This document shows, piece after piece, positions 16,941 through 25,565 of a stretch of 64,000 bases of DNA. Positions within the stretch are counted from its first letter, which is position 1. Each line of letters starts with the position of its first letter. Both the position numbers and the translations under genes were made by a program. Origin of the DNA: Amycolatopsis camponoti (GTDB lineage: Bacteria > Actinomycetota > Actinomycetes > Mycobacteriales > Pseudonocardiaceae); the NCBI RefSeq assembly GCF_902497555.1, contig NZ_CABVGP010000002.1, positions 2,988,501-3,052,500 of the forward strand, written 5' to 3'. The notes beneath the pieces are model-generated. The model searched no databases and was not told the DNA's origin. It saw nothing but the letters and a program-made list of their open reading frames with translations.

Positions 16941-17581
16941 GCCGGGAAAAAGGCATGATCATCGGAATAATCGTATTCACGCATCGAATGGTTCCCCCAG
17001 GTATCCGGCCCCCCCGTTATGGGATACACGACCGTCCGGACAACGCCAACCGGGACCGAATGCTGGAATTCACCGCGGCGATACCCGCCGGCCTTTCGGT
17101 GGGTGGTGGGGCAGGTTCCCCCAGGTTTCCCGCTCGGGCGGGAGGAAGGGCGATCCCGGCGAATGGTCCGTTCGGAGGTTGACACGCACCGGGCGGCCCG
17201 CGTCCCACGCCGGCGGCGTGACCAAGAGCGCAGGGAAAGGTTCAGGCCACTGGCGCCGAGGAGCTGAACAGGCAGGATTCGCCTGTTCGTGAGGAATTCG
17301 CGAAGCCGGCGAAAACTTGGGGGAGTCACCCCCATAGCGCCGCGGCGTCCGGCATGGGCAGACTGGCGAACGCCACGGCTGGGGTGAAGTGAACCGGGGC
17401 ACTGGGGAACCACGGCTGAATTCGGTGCGGGCGAACCGCGGCCGGACATCGGCGTGGACTGGTTCCGGCGCGGCCGGATCAGGCCCTTTCGTGAGAACGA
17501 TCGGGCATTTCGTTCTGAACAGGACAGCTCCTTCACGCGCCGCCCCGAATGCGGCGGCTCGGCAGAATGCGGGGACAACAA
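16941..17581. promoter_or_regulatory. Divergent control region between LAL regulator and biosynthetic operon
   Basis: A 641-bp gap without a supportable gene. It contains the direct repeat GGTTCCCCCAGGT at 16990-17002 and 17114-17126, an inverted repeat TGGGGG-AGTCA-CCCCCA at 17318-17334, and a second inverted repeat GAACAGGC-N7-GCCTGTTC at 17266-17288. A TTGACA hexamer lies at 17179. The recurrence of C5-A boxes in direct and inverted forms suggests binding sites for the neighbouring regulator. The assignment to LAL is inference. Confidence 0.5.
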
Positions 17582-18442
17582 GTGGGTGCGAACGGAATCA
17601 CCCGGGTCGGCGTGGTCGGCTCGGGCACGATGGGCGCCGGGATCGCGGAGCTCTGCGCGACCAGGGGACTCGACGTCCGGCTGGCGGTATCCCGGGAGTC
17701 GTCCCTGGTGTCGGCCCCGGCGCGGATCGCGGCGTCGCTGAGCCGCCGCGTCGAAAAGGGCAAGCTCACGGCCGGGGAACGCGACGCGGCACTGGGCCGG
17801 ATCAGCGTCGGCACGGACCTGGCCGACCTCGGCGACCGGCAGCTGGTCATCGAGGCGATCCCGGAGGACGAGCAGCTCAAGCTCGGCCTCTTCGCCACCC
17901 TGGACAAGATCGCCGGCGACGACACGATCCTCGCCAGCACGACCTCGGCGATCGCGATCACCCGGCTCGCCGCCGCGACCGGCCGGCCGGAACGCGTGCT
18001 GGGCCTGCACTTCTTCAACCCCGTCACGGCGCTGAAGCTCGTCGAGGTCGTCCCCGCCCTGCCGACCGCGGCGGCCGTGACCGAGCGCGTGACCGCGTTC
18101 GCCGAACACACGCTGGACCGGCAGCCGATCACCGTCGCCGACCAGAGCGGCTTCGTCGTCAACGCCCTGCTGATCCCGTACCTGCTCGCGGCGATCCGCA
18201 TGGTCGACACCGGATACTGCCCGGCCGAGGACGTCGACCGCGCCATGGAACTGGGCTGCGCGCACCCGATGGGCCCGCTGAAGCTGGCCGACCTCATCGG
18301 CCTCGACGTCGTCGCCGCCATCGCGGCCGCGCTGCACGAGGAGTTCAAGCAGCCCCTCTACGCCGCCCCGCCGTCGCTGTCCCGGCTGGTCGAAGCCGGC
18401 CACCTCGGCCGCAAGACCGGCCGCGGCTTCCACACGTACTGA
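17582..18442 (+). CDS. 3-hydroxyacyl-CoA (3-hydroxybutyryl-CoA) dehydrogenase
   Basis: A 286-residue NAD(P)-dependent dehydrogenase of full family length. Rossmann motif GVVGSGTMGAGIAELCATRG; the family core ASTTSAIAITRLAAATGRPERVLGLHFFNPV contains the catalytic His; VVNALLIPYLLAAIRMVDTG and HPMGPLKLADLIGLD are C-terminal dimer motifs; it ends GRKTGRGFHTY. It reduces acetoacetyl-CoA to 3-hydroxybutyryl-CoA or the reverse. GTG 17582 is chosen because GGGGA lies 6 nt upstream; ATGs at 17549 and 17567 are alternatives. First gene of the seven-gene operon, and functionally paired with the acetoacetyl-CoA synthase at 24516. Confidence 0.9.
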   Translation: MGANGITRVGVVGSGTMGAGIAELCATRGLDVRLAVSRESSLVSAPARIAASLSRRVEKGKLTAGERDAALGRISVGTDLADLGDRQLVIEAIPEDEQLKLGLFATLDKIAGDDTILASTTSAIAITRLAAATGRPERVLGLHFFNPVTALKLVEVVPALPTAAAVTERVTAFAEHTLDRQPITVADQSGFVVNALLIPYLLAAIRMVDTGYCPAEDVDRAMELGCAHPMGPLKLADLIGLDVVAAIAAALHEEFKQPLYAAPPSLSRLVEAGHLGRKTGRGFHTY

Positions 18443-18456
18443 ACCGAGGAGAAACC

Positions 18457-19662
18457 GTGCACTCGTTCCTGAACATCAAGAAGTCCGCCCGGATCAGCGA
18501 CGACTTCTGGGACGTCACCGACAAGGCCGGGCTGTTCGACGTCGTCGTGGCCGGCCTCGGCGACGGCCGTCACCGCGCGCTCGACGACGGCCACGAGTTC
18601 GTCAACATGTCCTCCTACTCCTACCTCGGCCTCGACACGCACCCGAAGCTGGTGCGGGCCGCGGCCGACGCCGTGCTCGCCGAAGGCGCGCTGAACACCT
18701 CGACGTCCCGGATGCGGGTCCGCTTCGGCGCGCTGAGGGACGCCGAAGCGGCGCTGTCCGAGTTGTTCGACGTCGAGGCCGTGACGCTCAACTCCTGCGC
18801 CGCCGCCGCGTGGGCGGCCCTGCCGCTGGTCGCCTCCGGGATCTTCACCGACGGCGAACCGCCGCTGATGGTGTTCGACAAGAACGCGCACTTCTGCCTC
18901 AACGCGATGAAGCCGAGCGTCGCCGACGAAACCGAGGTCGCGGTCGTGCCGCACAACGACGTCGAGGCGCTCGAGGAGCTGTGCAAGCGGCACAAGCGGG
19001 TCGCCTACGTCGCCGACGGCGTCTACAGCACCGGCGGGCAGGCACCGGTCAAGGAACTCCTGGCCCTGCAGGACAAGTACGGCCTGTTCCTCGTGTTCGA
19101 CGAGGCGCACGGCATCTCGACGGTCGGCCACCGCGGCCGTGGCGTCGTGCTGGAGGAGCTCGGGCAGATCAACGACCGGACGATCATCATCACCTCGCTC
19201 AACAAGGGCTTCGGCGCGTCCGGCGGCGCGATCTTCCTCGGCAAGCGGGGATCCCAGTGGCGGCTGGACACCGCGCAGCGCAACGGTGGCCCGCTGATGT
19301 GGTCACAGCGGATCAACACCGCCGGCCTCGGTGGCCTGCTCGCGTCCGCGGAGCTGCACCGCACCGACGAGCTGACCGCGTTGCAGCAGCGGCTGCAGGA
19401 CAACATCGCGCTCTTCGACCGCCTGGTCGAGACCGGCGAACGCGGCGACGGGCTGCCGATCCGGTTCGTGCGGGTCGGGTCGGAGGACGCGACCGTCCGG
19501 CTCGCGCAAGAGCTGTTCCGCAACGGTTTCTACGTCTCGCCGATCTTCTTCCCGATCATCGGCCGCGGCAAGGCGGGCCTGCGGATCATGCTGCGCGCCA
19601 GCATGACCACGGCCGAGATCGAGCGGTTCGCCGTCCTGCTGGGTGCGCTGGGGGAGGCGTGA
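18457..19662 (+). CDS. PLP-dependent alpha-oxoamine synthase (BioF/KBL/serine palmitoyltransferase type)
   Basis: A 401-residue fold-type I enzyme. SYSYLGLDTHPKLVRAA and LNTSTSRMRVRFGALRDAE are the N-terminal family blocks. His145 (FDKNAH) would stack on PLP, Asp215/His218 lie in VFDEAHGISTVG, and Lys250 in TSLNKGFGASGG is the Schiff-base lysine. The family decarboxylatively condenses an amino acid with an acyl-CoA to give an alpha-amino ketone (KAPA, aminolevulinate, ketosphinganine, CAI-1). Start GTG 18457, preceded by GAGGAGAAACC. It stands between a hydroxyacyl-CoA dehydrogenase and an acyl-CoA carboxylase, so its acyl donor is probably made by the operon. The active-site loop NKGFG differs from the common TLGKA, so it is not plain BioF or KBL. 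Confidence 0.88.
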   Translation: MHSFLNIKKSARISDDFWDVTDKAGLFDVVVAGLGDGRHRALDDGHEFVNMSSYSYLGLDTHPKLVRAAADAVLAEGALNTSTSRMRVRFGALRDAEAALSELFDVEAVTLNSCAAAAWAALPLVASGIFTDGEPPLMVFDKNAHFCLNAMKPSVADETEVAVVPHNDVEALEELCKRHKRVAYVADGVYSTGGQAPVKELLALQDKYGLFLVFDEAHGISTVGHRGRGVVLEELGQINDRTIIITSLNKGFGASGGAIFLGKRGSQWRLDTAQRNGGPLMWSQRINTAGLGGLLASAELHRTDELTALQQRLQDNIALFDRLVETGERGDGLPIRFVRVGSEDATVRLAQELFRNGFYVSPIFFPIIGRGKAGLRIMLRASMTTAEIERFAVLLGALGEA

Positions 19663-21263
19663 CGGCGCTGCGTTCGCACATCGACGTCGCGTCGGAGGGC
19701 TTCCGTCGCAACGCCGAGGACTTCGAGGTCAACCGCGAGGTCATCGCCCGGGCCCGGGCCGCCGCGCTCGCCGGGGGCACCGAAAAGGCCCACCGCAAGC
19801 ACGCCGCGCGCGGCAAGCTGACCGCCCGTCAGCGCGTCGCCCGGTTGCTCGACCCGGGGACGCCGTTGCTGGAGGTCGGCCAGCTCGCCGCCCACGACGT
19901 CTACGACGAGCCGGTGCCGTCCGCCGCGCTGGTCACCGGGGTCGGGATCGTCGCCGGACGGCCGTTCATGGTCTTCGCCAACGACGCCACCGTGAAGGGC
20001 GGGACGTACTTCCCGCTCGGCGTCCGCAAGCACCTGCGCGGCCAGAAGATCGCCAGGGAGAACGGCCTGGGCTGCATCTACCTGGTCGACTCGGGCGGTG
20101 TCTTCCTGCCCCTGCAGGAAGATCTGTTCCCCGACGAGGACCACCTCGGGCGCATCTTCCGCAACATCGCGGAGATGTCCGCCGAGGGGCTGCCGCAGCT
20201 GGCCGGCGTGCTGGGCTCGTGCACCGCGGGTGGCGCGTACATCCCGGCGATGTGCGACGAGACGGTGATGGTCCGGGGCACCGGCACGGTGTTCCTCGGC
20301 GGCCCGCAGCTGGTGCGCGCGGCGACCGGCGAGGTCGTCGACGCGGAAACGCTCGGCGGCGCCGATCTGCACACCCGCGTCACCGGGGTCGCCGACCACC
20401 TCGCCGAGACCGACGACCACGCTCTCCAGATCCTGCGTGACCTGGCGGCCCGCAGCTCCCGGCCACCGCTGTCACCGCCGGCCAGGACACCGCGTCCGCC
20501 GAAGTACGACCCCGCCGAGCTGCCCGGCGTCGTGAGCGCCGGCCTGAAGGAGCACATCCCGGCGCGGGAGATCCTCGCGCGGCTGCTCGACGAGAGCGAG
20601 TTCACCGAGTACCGCGCCCGCTTCGGCCCGACGATCGTCTGCGGGACCGGGCACGTCGGCGGCTACCCGGTCGGCGTGCTGATCAACGACGGAGTCCTGT
20701 TCTCCGAGAGCGCGCAGAAGGCCGCGAACTTCATCGAGGTGTGCGCGCAACGGGACATCCCGCTGCTGTTCCTGCACAACATCAACGGGTTCATGGTCGG
20801 CGCCGAGTACGAGGCCGGCGGCATCACCAAGCACGGCGCCAAGCTAGTCAACGCCGTGTCGTGCGCGAAGGTGCCGAAGTTCAGCCTGGTGATCGGCGGC
20901 AGCTACGGCGCGGGCAACTTCGCCATGTGCGGCCGGTCCATGGGTTCGCAGCTGATGGCGATGTGGCCGAGTGCCCGGTCCACTGTGGTCGGTGCGGAAC
21001 AGACGGCGAAGGTGATGACGCTCATCCGCGGTGACCAGCTCGCCAAGGAGGGCCGCGAGCTGACGCCCGAGGAGGAGGCGGAGATTCGCGAGCCGATCCT
21101 CGCCTCCTACGAACGGCAGGCGCAGCCGCTGTACTACGCGGCCCGCCTGTGGGTCGACGCCGTGGTGGACCCGGTCGAGACGCGCGACTGGCTGGCGCTG
21201 TGCCTGGCCATGGCCGCCGACGCGCCGAAGCGGGAAACCCGCTTCGGGGTCTTCAGGATGTGA
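19659..21263 (+). CDS. Acyl-CoA carboxylase beta subunit, methylcrotonyl-CoA carboxylase type
   Basis: A 534-residue carboxyltransferase. The N-half has KLTARQRVARLLDPGTP and CIYLVDSGGVFLPLQED, and the C-half has FMVGAEYEAGGITKHGAKLVNAVSCAKVPKFSLVIGGSYGAGNFAMCGR, followed by WPSARSTVVGAEQTAKVM. FMVG-EYEAGGI-KHGAK is characteristic of MCC-beta rather than of AccD-type acetyl/propionyl-CoA subunits. It transfers CO2 from biotin to an acyl-CoA, for MCC at the gamma carbon of an enoyl-CoA. GTG start overlaps the oxoamine synthase stop. Its substrate in this operon is unknown; crotonyl- or 3-methylcrotonyl-like CoA is possible. Confidence 0.88.
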   Translation: MTALRSHIDVASEGFRRNAEDFEVNREVIARARAAALAGGTEKAHRKHAARGKLTARQRVARLLDPGTPLLEVGQLAAHDVYDEPVPSAALVTGVGIVAGRPFMVFANDATVKGGTYFPLGVRKHLRGQKIARENGLGCIYLVDSGGVFLPLQEDLFPDEDHLGRIFRNIAEMSAEGLPQLAGVLGSCTAGGAYIPAMCDETVMVRGTGTVFLGGPQLVRAATGEVVDAETLGGADLHTRVTGVADHLAETDDHALQILRDLAARSSRPPLSPPARTPRPPKYDPAELPGVVSAGLKEHIPAREILARLLDESEFTEYRARFGPTIVCGTGHVGGYPVGVLINDGVLFSESAQKAANFIEVCAQRDIPLLFLHNINGFMVGAEYEAGGITKHGAKLVNAVSCAKVPKFSLVIGGSYGAGNFAMCGRSMGSQLMAMWPSARSTVVGAEQTAKVMTLIRGDQLAKEGRELTPEEEAEIREPILASYERQAQPLYYAARLWVDAVVDPVETRDWLALCLAMAADAPKRETRFGVFRM

Positions 21264-21269
21264 GGGACG

Positions 21270-23240
21270 ATGCCGAAACGTGTGCTCATCGCCAACCGCG
21301 GGGAGATCGCCCGCCGGATCGCGCGCACCTGCCGCCGGCTCGGCGTCGACCACGTCGCGGTGCACTCCACCGCCGACGCCGGGGCGGCCCACCTCGAGGA
21401 CGCCGTCGAGACCGTCCACATCGGACCTGCGCCGGCCCGCGAGAGCTACCTCGACATCGAGGCCGTGATCGACGCGGCGCTGCGGACCGACTGCGACGCC
21501 GTCCACCCCGGCTACGGCTTCCTGTCCGAAAACCCGGAGTTCGCCGCCCGCGTCACCGAAGCCGGGCTCGTCTACATCGGACCGGACGCGGCCACGATCG
21601 CGGCGATGGGGGACAAGGCCCGGGCCCGGGAGCTGATGGCCGCCGCCGGGGTCCCGGTGCTGCCGGGCTCCGAGCACGCGACGGAGTCGGCGGACGTCCT
21701 GCTCGCCGACGCGTGCCGGATCGGCTACCCGGTGATCCTCAAGCCGGTCGCCGGGGGCGGTGGCAAGGGCATGCGCGTGGTCCACGCCGAAACCGACCTG
21801 CCCGACGCGGTCGCGGAAGCCGTCCGGCTGGGCCGGGCCGGGTTCGGCGACGGCCGGCTGCTGGCCGAGCGGTACGTCGCCGCGCCGCGGCACATCGAGG
21901 TGCAGGTCTTCGGGGACCGGCACGGGAACGTCGTCCACCTCTTCGAACGCGAGTGCTCGCTGCAGCGCCGGCACCAGAAGATCGTCGAGGAGGCACCGGC
22001 ACCGCACCTGCCGTCGACCACCCGCCACGCCCTGCTGGACGCGGCGGTGCGCGGCGCGTCCGCGCTGGGCTACGTCGGCGCGGGGACGTTCGAGTTCATC
22101 CTCGATGGCGACGGCCGGTTCTTCTTCCTCGAGGTGAACACCCGGCTGCAGGTGGAGCACCCGGTCACCGAGGAGATCACCGGGCTCGACCTCGTCGAGT
22201 GGCAGCTGCGCGTCGCCGACGGCGAACCGCTCCCGCTGCCGCAGTGGCAAATCCGCGACACCGGGCACGCGATCGAGTGCCGCGTCTACGCCGAGGACCC
22301 CGAGCACGGTTTCCGGCCGGCGCCGGGGCACGCCGAGGCCGTCCGGTGGCCCCGGGACGTGCGCGTCGAGGCCGCGTTCGACGAGTCCGGCGCCGTGCCC
22401 GGGTTCTACGACCCGATGGTCGCCAAGCTGGTGGCCACCGGAGCGGACCGGCCCGCGGCGCTCGCCCGCCTGCGCACGGCGATCGCCGGAACCACGCTCG
22501 TCGGCCTGACCACGAACCTCGGCTTCCTCGGCGAACTGCTGGCCGAACCCCGGGTCGCCGAGGGCCGGGTGGACACCCACCTCGTCGACGACTTCACCGC
22601 CCGGCCCGCTCCGCACGACCGGGACGCGCGAGCGCTGGCGTGCGCGGCGGCGATGGCGGTCCCGGACCGGGCGGCCACGGCGTCGCCGTGGACCGGGACC
22701 GTCGGGGCGTTCGACCGCGCCGCCCTCGATCCGGACGCGCCGCTCGGGCGGATCGTCCTGCGCCGCGACGGCCGCGACCACGAGGCCCGGCTGGTGGCCC
22801 GCGACCGCGCCGGGCTGCACGTCGAGGCCGGCGGCCGTCGCTTCACCGTGTCCGCCGAACCGGTACCCGGCGGGCTCTTCCGCGGCACGGTGGGGACCAC
22901 CCGCTGGACGGGTTTGCCCACCGCGGACGGCTACGAGATCGTCCTCGACGGCCACCGCGTCGCGGTGGCCCGCCGGACGTTCGCCGAAGGCGGCGGCGAC
23001 GCCTCCGACGGTGCGGTGCGCACACCGATGCCCGGGGTCGTGGTCGGCGTGGCCTGCGAGCCCGGCGCGCGGGTCGAAGCGGGGGAGCTGCTGGTGGTCG
23101 TCGAGGCCATGAAGATGGAGAACCGCATCGTCGCGCCCTTCGACGGCACCGTCGACCGGCTGTCCTGCGCGCTGAACGACGGCGTCACCGCCGACCAGGT
23201 CCTCGTCACCCTGAACCCGTTAGGAGACTCCGATGTCTGA
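21270..23240 (+). CDS. Acyl-CoA carboxylase alpha subunit (biotin carboxylase + BCCP)
   Basis: A 656-residue protein, the length of MCC/PCC-type alpha subunits. The biotin carboxylase half starts PKRVLIANRGEIARRIARTC and has HPGYGFLSENPEFA, the ATP-grasp glycine loop PVAGGGGKGMRVV, HIEVQVFGDRHGNVVHLFERECSLQRRHQK (split motif) and FLEVNTRLQVEHPVTEEITG. The C-terminal BCCP has EAMKMEN with biotinyl Lys615. It forms the holoenzyme with the beta subunit 6 bp upstream. Leu651, five residues from the end, is encoded by TTA, the only in-frame TTA I found in this window. It overlaps the ATP-grasp gene by 8 bp. Confidence 0.9.
   Translation: MPKRVLIANRGEIARRIARTCRRLGVDHVAVHSTADAGAAHLEDAVETVHIGPAPARESYLDIEAVIDAALRTDCDAVHPGYGFLSENPEFAARVTEAGLVYIGPDAATIAAMGDKARARELMAAAGVPVLPGSEHATESADVLLADACRIGYPVILKPVAGGGGKGMRVVHAETDLPDAVAEAVRLGRAGFGDGRLLAERYVAAPRHIEVQVFGDRHGNVVHLFERECSLQRRHQKIVEEAPAPHLPSTTRHALLDAAVRGASALGYVGAGTFEFILDGDGRFFFLEVNTRLQVEHPVTEEITGLDLVEWQLRVADGEPLPLPQWQIRDTGHAIECRVYAEDPEHGFRPAPGHAEAVRWPRDVRVEAAFDESGAVPGFYDPMVAKLVATGADRPAALARLRTAIAGTTLVGLTTNLGFLGELLAEPRVAEGRVDTHLVDDFTARPAPHDRDARALACAAAMAVPDRAATASPWTGTVGAFDRAALDPDAPLGRIVLRRDGRDHEARLVARDRAGLHVEAGGRRFTVSAEPVPGGLFRGTVGTTRWTGLPTADGYEIVLDGHRVAVARRTFAEGGGDASDGAVRTPMPGVVVGVACEPGARVEAGELLVVVEAMKMENRIVAPFDGTVDRLSCALNDGVTADQVLVTLNPLGDSDV
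23220..23222 (+). promoter_or_regulatory. TTA leucine codon fused to the downstream ribosome-binding site
   Basis: The codon for Leu651 of the carboxylase alpha subunit is TTA and runs directly into GGAG (23223-23226), the ribosome site of the ATP-grasp gene at 23233. In Streptomyces TTA codons depend on the bldA tRNA, which appears late in development. A ribosome stalled here would cover the downstream ribosome site. Confidence 0.6.
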
Positions 23241-24492
23241 CGCACCCACCCTGTTGTTCGTCGGCGGTGCCCGGCCGTTGTCCTTCAGCCTCGACATGGC
23301 CGCGGAGGCGCTCGCCCAGGCGGCGGCCCGCGGCCTCCGCGTGCACGTCACCAACACCGCCGAGGTGCTCGCCGCGACCAGGGACGTCGTCGCGAAGGCG
23401 ACCGAAACGTCCACTGTGGACGTCCTGAAGCCCGGCGAGTCCGCGTCCTGGGCCCGGGAGCGGGGCGAGCGTTTCGACGCCGTCTACGCGCTGCAGGAGC
23501 TGGCCCAGGTCGCCGTCGCCGAGACGGCGGAAGCGGTCGGCGTCGCGGGGAACCCGCCCGATGCCGTGCACCGCGTCCGGACCAAGGACGCCTGCCGGGA
23601 AGCACTGGCCGCCGCCGGGTTCCCGCAGCCGGTCGTCCGGCTGTGCGCGAACGAAGCCGAGGCGGCAGCGTTCCTGGGCGAGTACGCCGGGCCGTGGATC
23701 GTGAAACCGCGCGACGCCATGGGCAGCACCGGCGTGAGCCTGGTGACCGAGCCCGCGCGGCTGCCCGCGGCGATCGCGCTGCTGCCGGACGCGAAGCCGT
23801 TCCTCGTCGAGCAGTTCGTCGAGGGCCCGGAGTTCAGCGTCGAGGGCGTCTTCCTCGGTGGCGTGCCGAAGATCCTCGCCGTCACCGCCAAGGAGAAGGT
23901 GCCGCCACCGTTCTTCGTCGAGACCGGCCACGTGCTGCCCGCGCCGCTGCCGGACGCCCGGCGGCAGGAGATCGAAGAGCAGGTGACGGGCGCGCTGAAG
24001 ACGCTCGGGCTGCGGGTCGGCGGCTTCCACGTCGAGCTGTGGCTCACCCCCGCCGGGGTCGTGCTCGGCGAGGTGCACGGCCGGTTCGGCGGCGACTGGA
24101 TCCACCGCATGCTCGCCCACGCCATCCCCGGCCTCGAGCTGTACGGGCTGGTCTTCGACGACCTGCTCGGCCGCCCGCGCACCGACGTCCCGCTCGAACC
24201 GAGCCGCGGTGCCGCCGTCCGGTACTTCACGCCGCCGCCGGGCCGGATCGCCGCCGTCGAGGGCTGGGAAGACGTTCTCGCGCACCCGGCCGTCCTGCAC
24301 GCGGAACTCGGTGTCGGGCCCGGCGACGAAATCAAGCCGCTGACCCGGTCCGGCGACCGCGTCGGGCTGGTCGTCGTCGGTGCCGACACCCCCGAGGCGG
24401 CGAGCGCGCTGGCCGCCGACCTCGTGGACTCGGTGAAGTTCGTGCCCGAGTCCGCAACCGATCGCCTGCCGGGCCTGTGGGCCCTGCGCTGA
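23233..24492 (+). CDS. ATP-grasp ligase (amino-acid/peptide ligase type)
   Basis: A 419-residue ATP-grasp enzyme. The N-terminal pre-ATP-grasp domain starts TLLFVGGARPLSFSLDMAAEAL; VHRVRTKDACREALAAAGFPQP precedes the ATP lid PWIVKPRDAMGSTGVSLV, then FLVEQFVEGPEFSVEGVFLGG, and a metal-binding block VLGEVHGRFGGDWIHRM. The family activates a carboxylate as acyl phosphate and joins it to an amine, as in BacD-like L-amino acid ligases. In the usual E-x-N-x-R metal motif the Asn position is His here (EVHGR), which may alter metal binding or mark a subfamily. Probably forms an amide with the amino ketone from the oxoamine synthase (inference). RBS TAGGAG lies inside the upstream gene. Confidence 0.85.
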   Translation: MSDAPTLLFVGGARPLSFSLDMAAEALAQAAARGLRVHVTNTAEVLAATRDVVAKATETSTVDVLKPGESASWARERGERFDAVYALQELAQVAVAETAEAVGVAGNPPDAVHRVRTKDACREALAAAGFPQPVVRLCANEAEAAAFLGEYAGPWIVKPRDAMGSTGVSLVTEPARLPAAIALLPDAKPFLVEQFVEGPEFSVEGVFLGGVPKILAVTAKEKVPPPFFVETGHVLPAPLPDARRQEIEEQVTGALKTLGLRVGGFHVELWLTPAGVVLGEVHGRFGGDWIHRMLAHAIPGLELYGLVFDDLLGRPRTDVPLEPSRGAAVRYFTPPPGRIAAVEGWEDVLAHPAVLHAELGVGPGDEIKPLTRSGDRVGLVVVGADTPEAASALAADLVDSVKFVPESATDRLPGLWALR

Positions 24493-24515
24493 CCCCAGAG
24501 GAAGACACCGCGGAC

Positions 24516-25553
24516 ATGATCGACATCGGCATTCTCAGTACCGGCTCGTACCTGCCCGATCGGGTCGTCCCCAACGCCGAGATCGCCCCGGCGGCCGGGG
24601 TCGACGCGGCGTGGATCGAACGCAAGACCGGCATCCGCGAACGCCGGCACGCCGCACCCGGGCAGGCCACCTCCAACCTCGCGGCGATCGCGGCCGACCG
24701 CGCCCTGCTCGCCGCGGGCCTGAGCCCGGACGACGTCGACCACGTCGTCGTCGCGACCTCCACCCCGGACCACCCGCAGCCGGCCACGGCCAGCCTGGTC
24801 CAGCACCTCATCGGCGCCCGCTCGGCTTCGGCCGTCGACGTCAACGCCGTCTGCAGCGGGTTCGTCTACGCGCTGGAGATGGCTCGCGGGCTCGTGCGGG
24901 ACGGCGGGCGCGCGCTGGTGATCGGCGCCGACATCTACTCCCGCATCCTGGACGTGCGTGACCGCAAGACCTCGATCCTGTTCGGTGACGGTGCGGGAGC
25001 GGTCGTGCTCGGCCCCGTACCGGCGGGAGGGGGCGTCATCGGCACGAGGCTGCGCGGACACGGCGACGCCCACCGGCTCATCGGCGTGCGCGCCGGCGGC
25101 AGCCGGCTGCCCGCGTCGGTGCGGTCGGTGCTGGACGGCGAGCACTTCTTCCGGATGGACGGCCGCGGGGTCCGCGAGTTCGTCAACGGCCACGTTCCCG
25201 ACGCGATTTCCCACGCACTGCGGGAAAGCGGACTGCCCGCCACCGCCGTCGACCACCTGGTGCCGCACCAGGCCAACGGCGTCATGCTGCGCGAGCTGGG
25301 CGAGGCGCTCGACCTGCCGAACGCCGCCCTGCACCTGACCGTCGACCGGTTCGCCAACACCGGCGCGGCGTCCGTGCCGATCACGCTCGACGCCGCCCAC
25401 CGCGCGGGCGCCCTGTCCGTCGGCGACGTCGTGCTGCTGGCGGCGTTCGGCGGCGGCATGAACCTCGGCGTGACCCTCTGCCGGTGGACCGCCACCCCGC
25501 CGCGCGGCGACCTCGACGGCCGGCACCGCGCCGATGCCCTGTCCCACCGCTGA
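24516..25553 (+). CDS. KAS III family, NphT7-like acetoacetyl-CoA synthase
   Basis: A 345-residue thiolase-fold enzyme with Cys113 (DVNAVCSGFVYAL), His251 (VPHQANGVML) and Asn281 (RFANTGAASVPIT), the KAS III triad. Several blocks agree closely with NphT7 as I remember it: WIERKTGIRERR, ATSTPDHPQPATA, NAVCSG, VIGADIYSRIL, DRKTSILFGDGAGAVVLGP and VPHQANGVML. NphT7 condenses acetyl-CoA with malonyl-CoA to acetoacetyl-CoA irreversibly. The neighbouring hydroxyacyl-CoA dehydrogenase would use that product, which supports the call. A different acyl starter remains possible. ATG at 24516 has AGAGGAAG upstream; the last about 20 residues are disordered. Confidence 0.87.
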   Translation: MIDIGILSTGSYLPDRVVPNAEIAPAAGVDAAWIERKTGIRERRHAAPGQATSNLAAIAADRALLAAGLSPDDVDHVVVATSTPDHPQPATASLVQHLIGARSASAVDVNAVCSGFVYALEMARGLVRDGGRALVIGADIYSRILDVRDRKTSILFGDGAGAVVLGPVPAGGGVIGTRLRGHGDAHRLIGVRAGGSRLPASVRSVLDGEHFFRMDGRGVREFVNGHVPDAISHALRESGLPATAVDHLVPHQANGVMLRELGEALDLPNAALHLTVDRFANTGAASVPITLDAAHRAGALSVGDVVLLAAFGGGMNLGVTLCRWTATPPRGDLDGRHRADALSHR

Positions 25554-25565
25554 GAAAGGCCTGCC

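Noticed and set aside
20844..22955. 703-codon open frame on the minus strand
   Set aside because: Antisense shadow of the carboxylase alpha subunit and part of beta; no recognisable motif.
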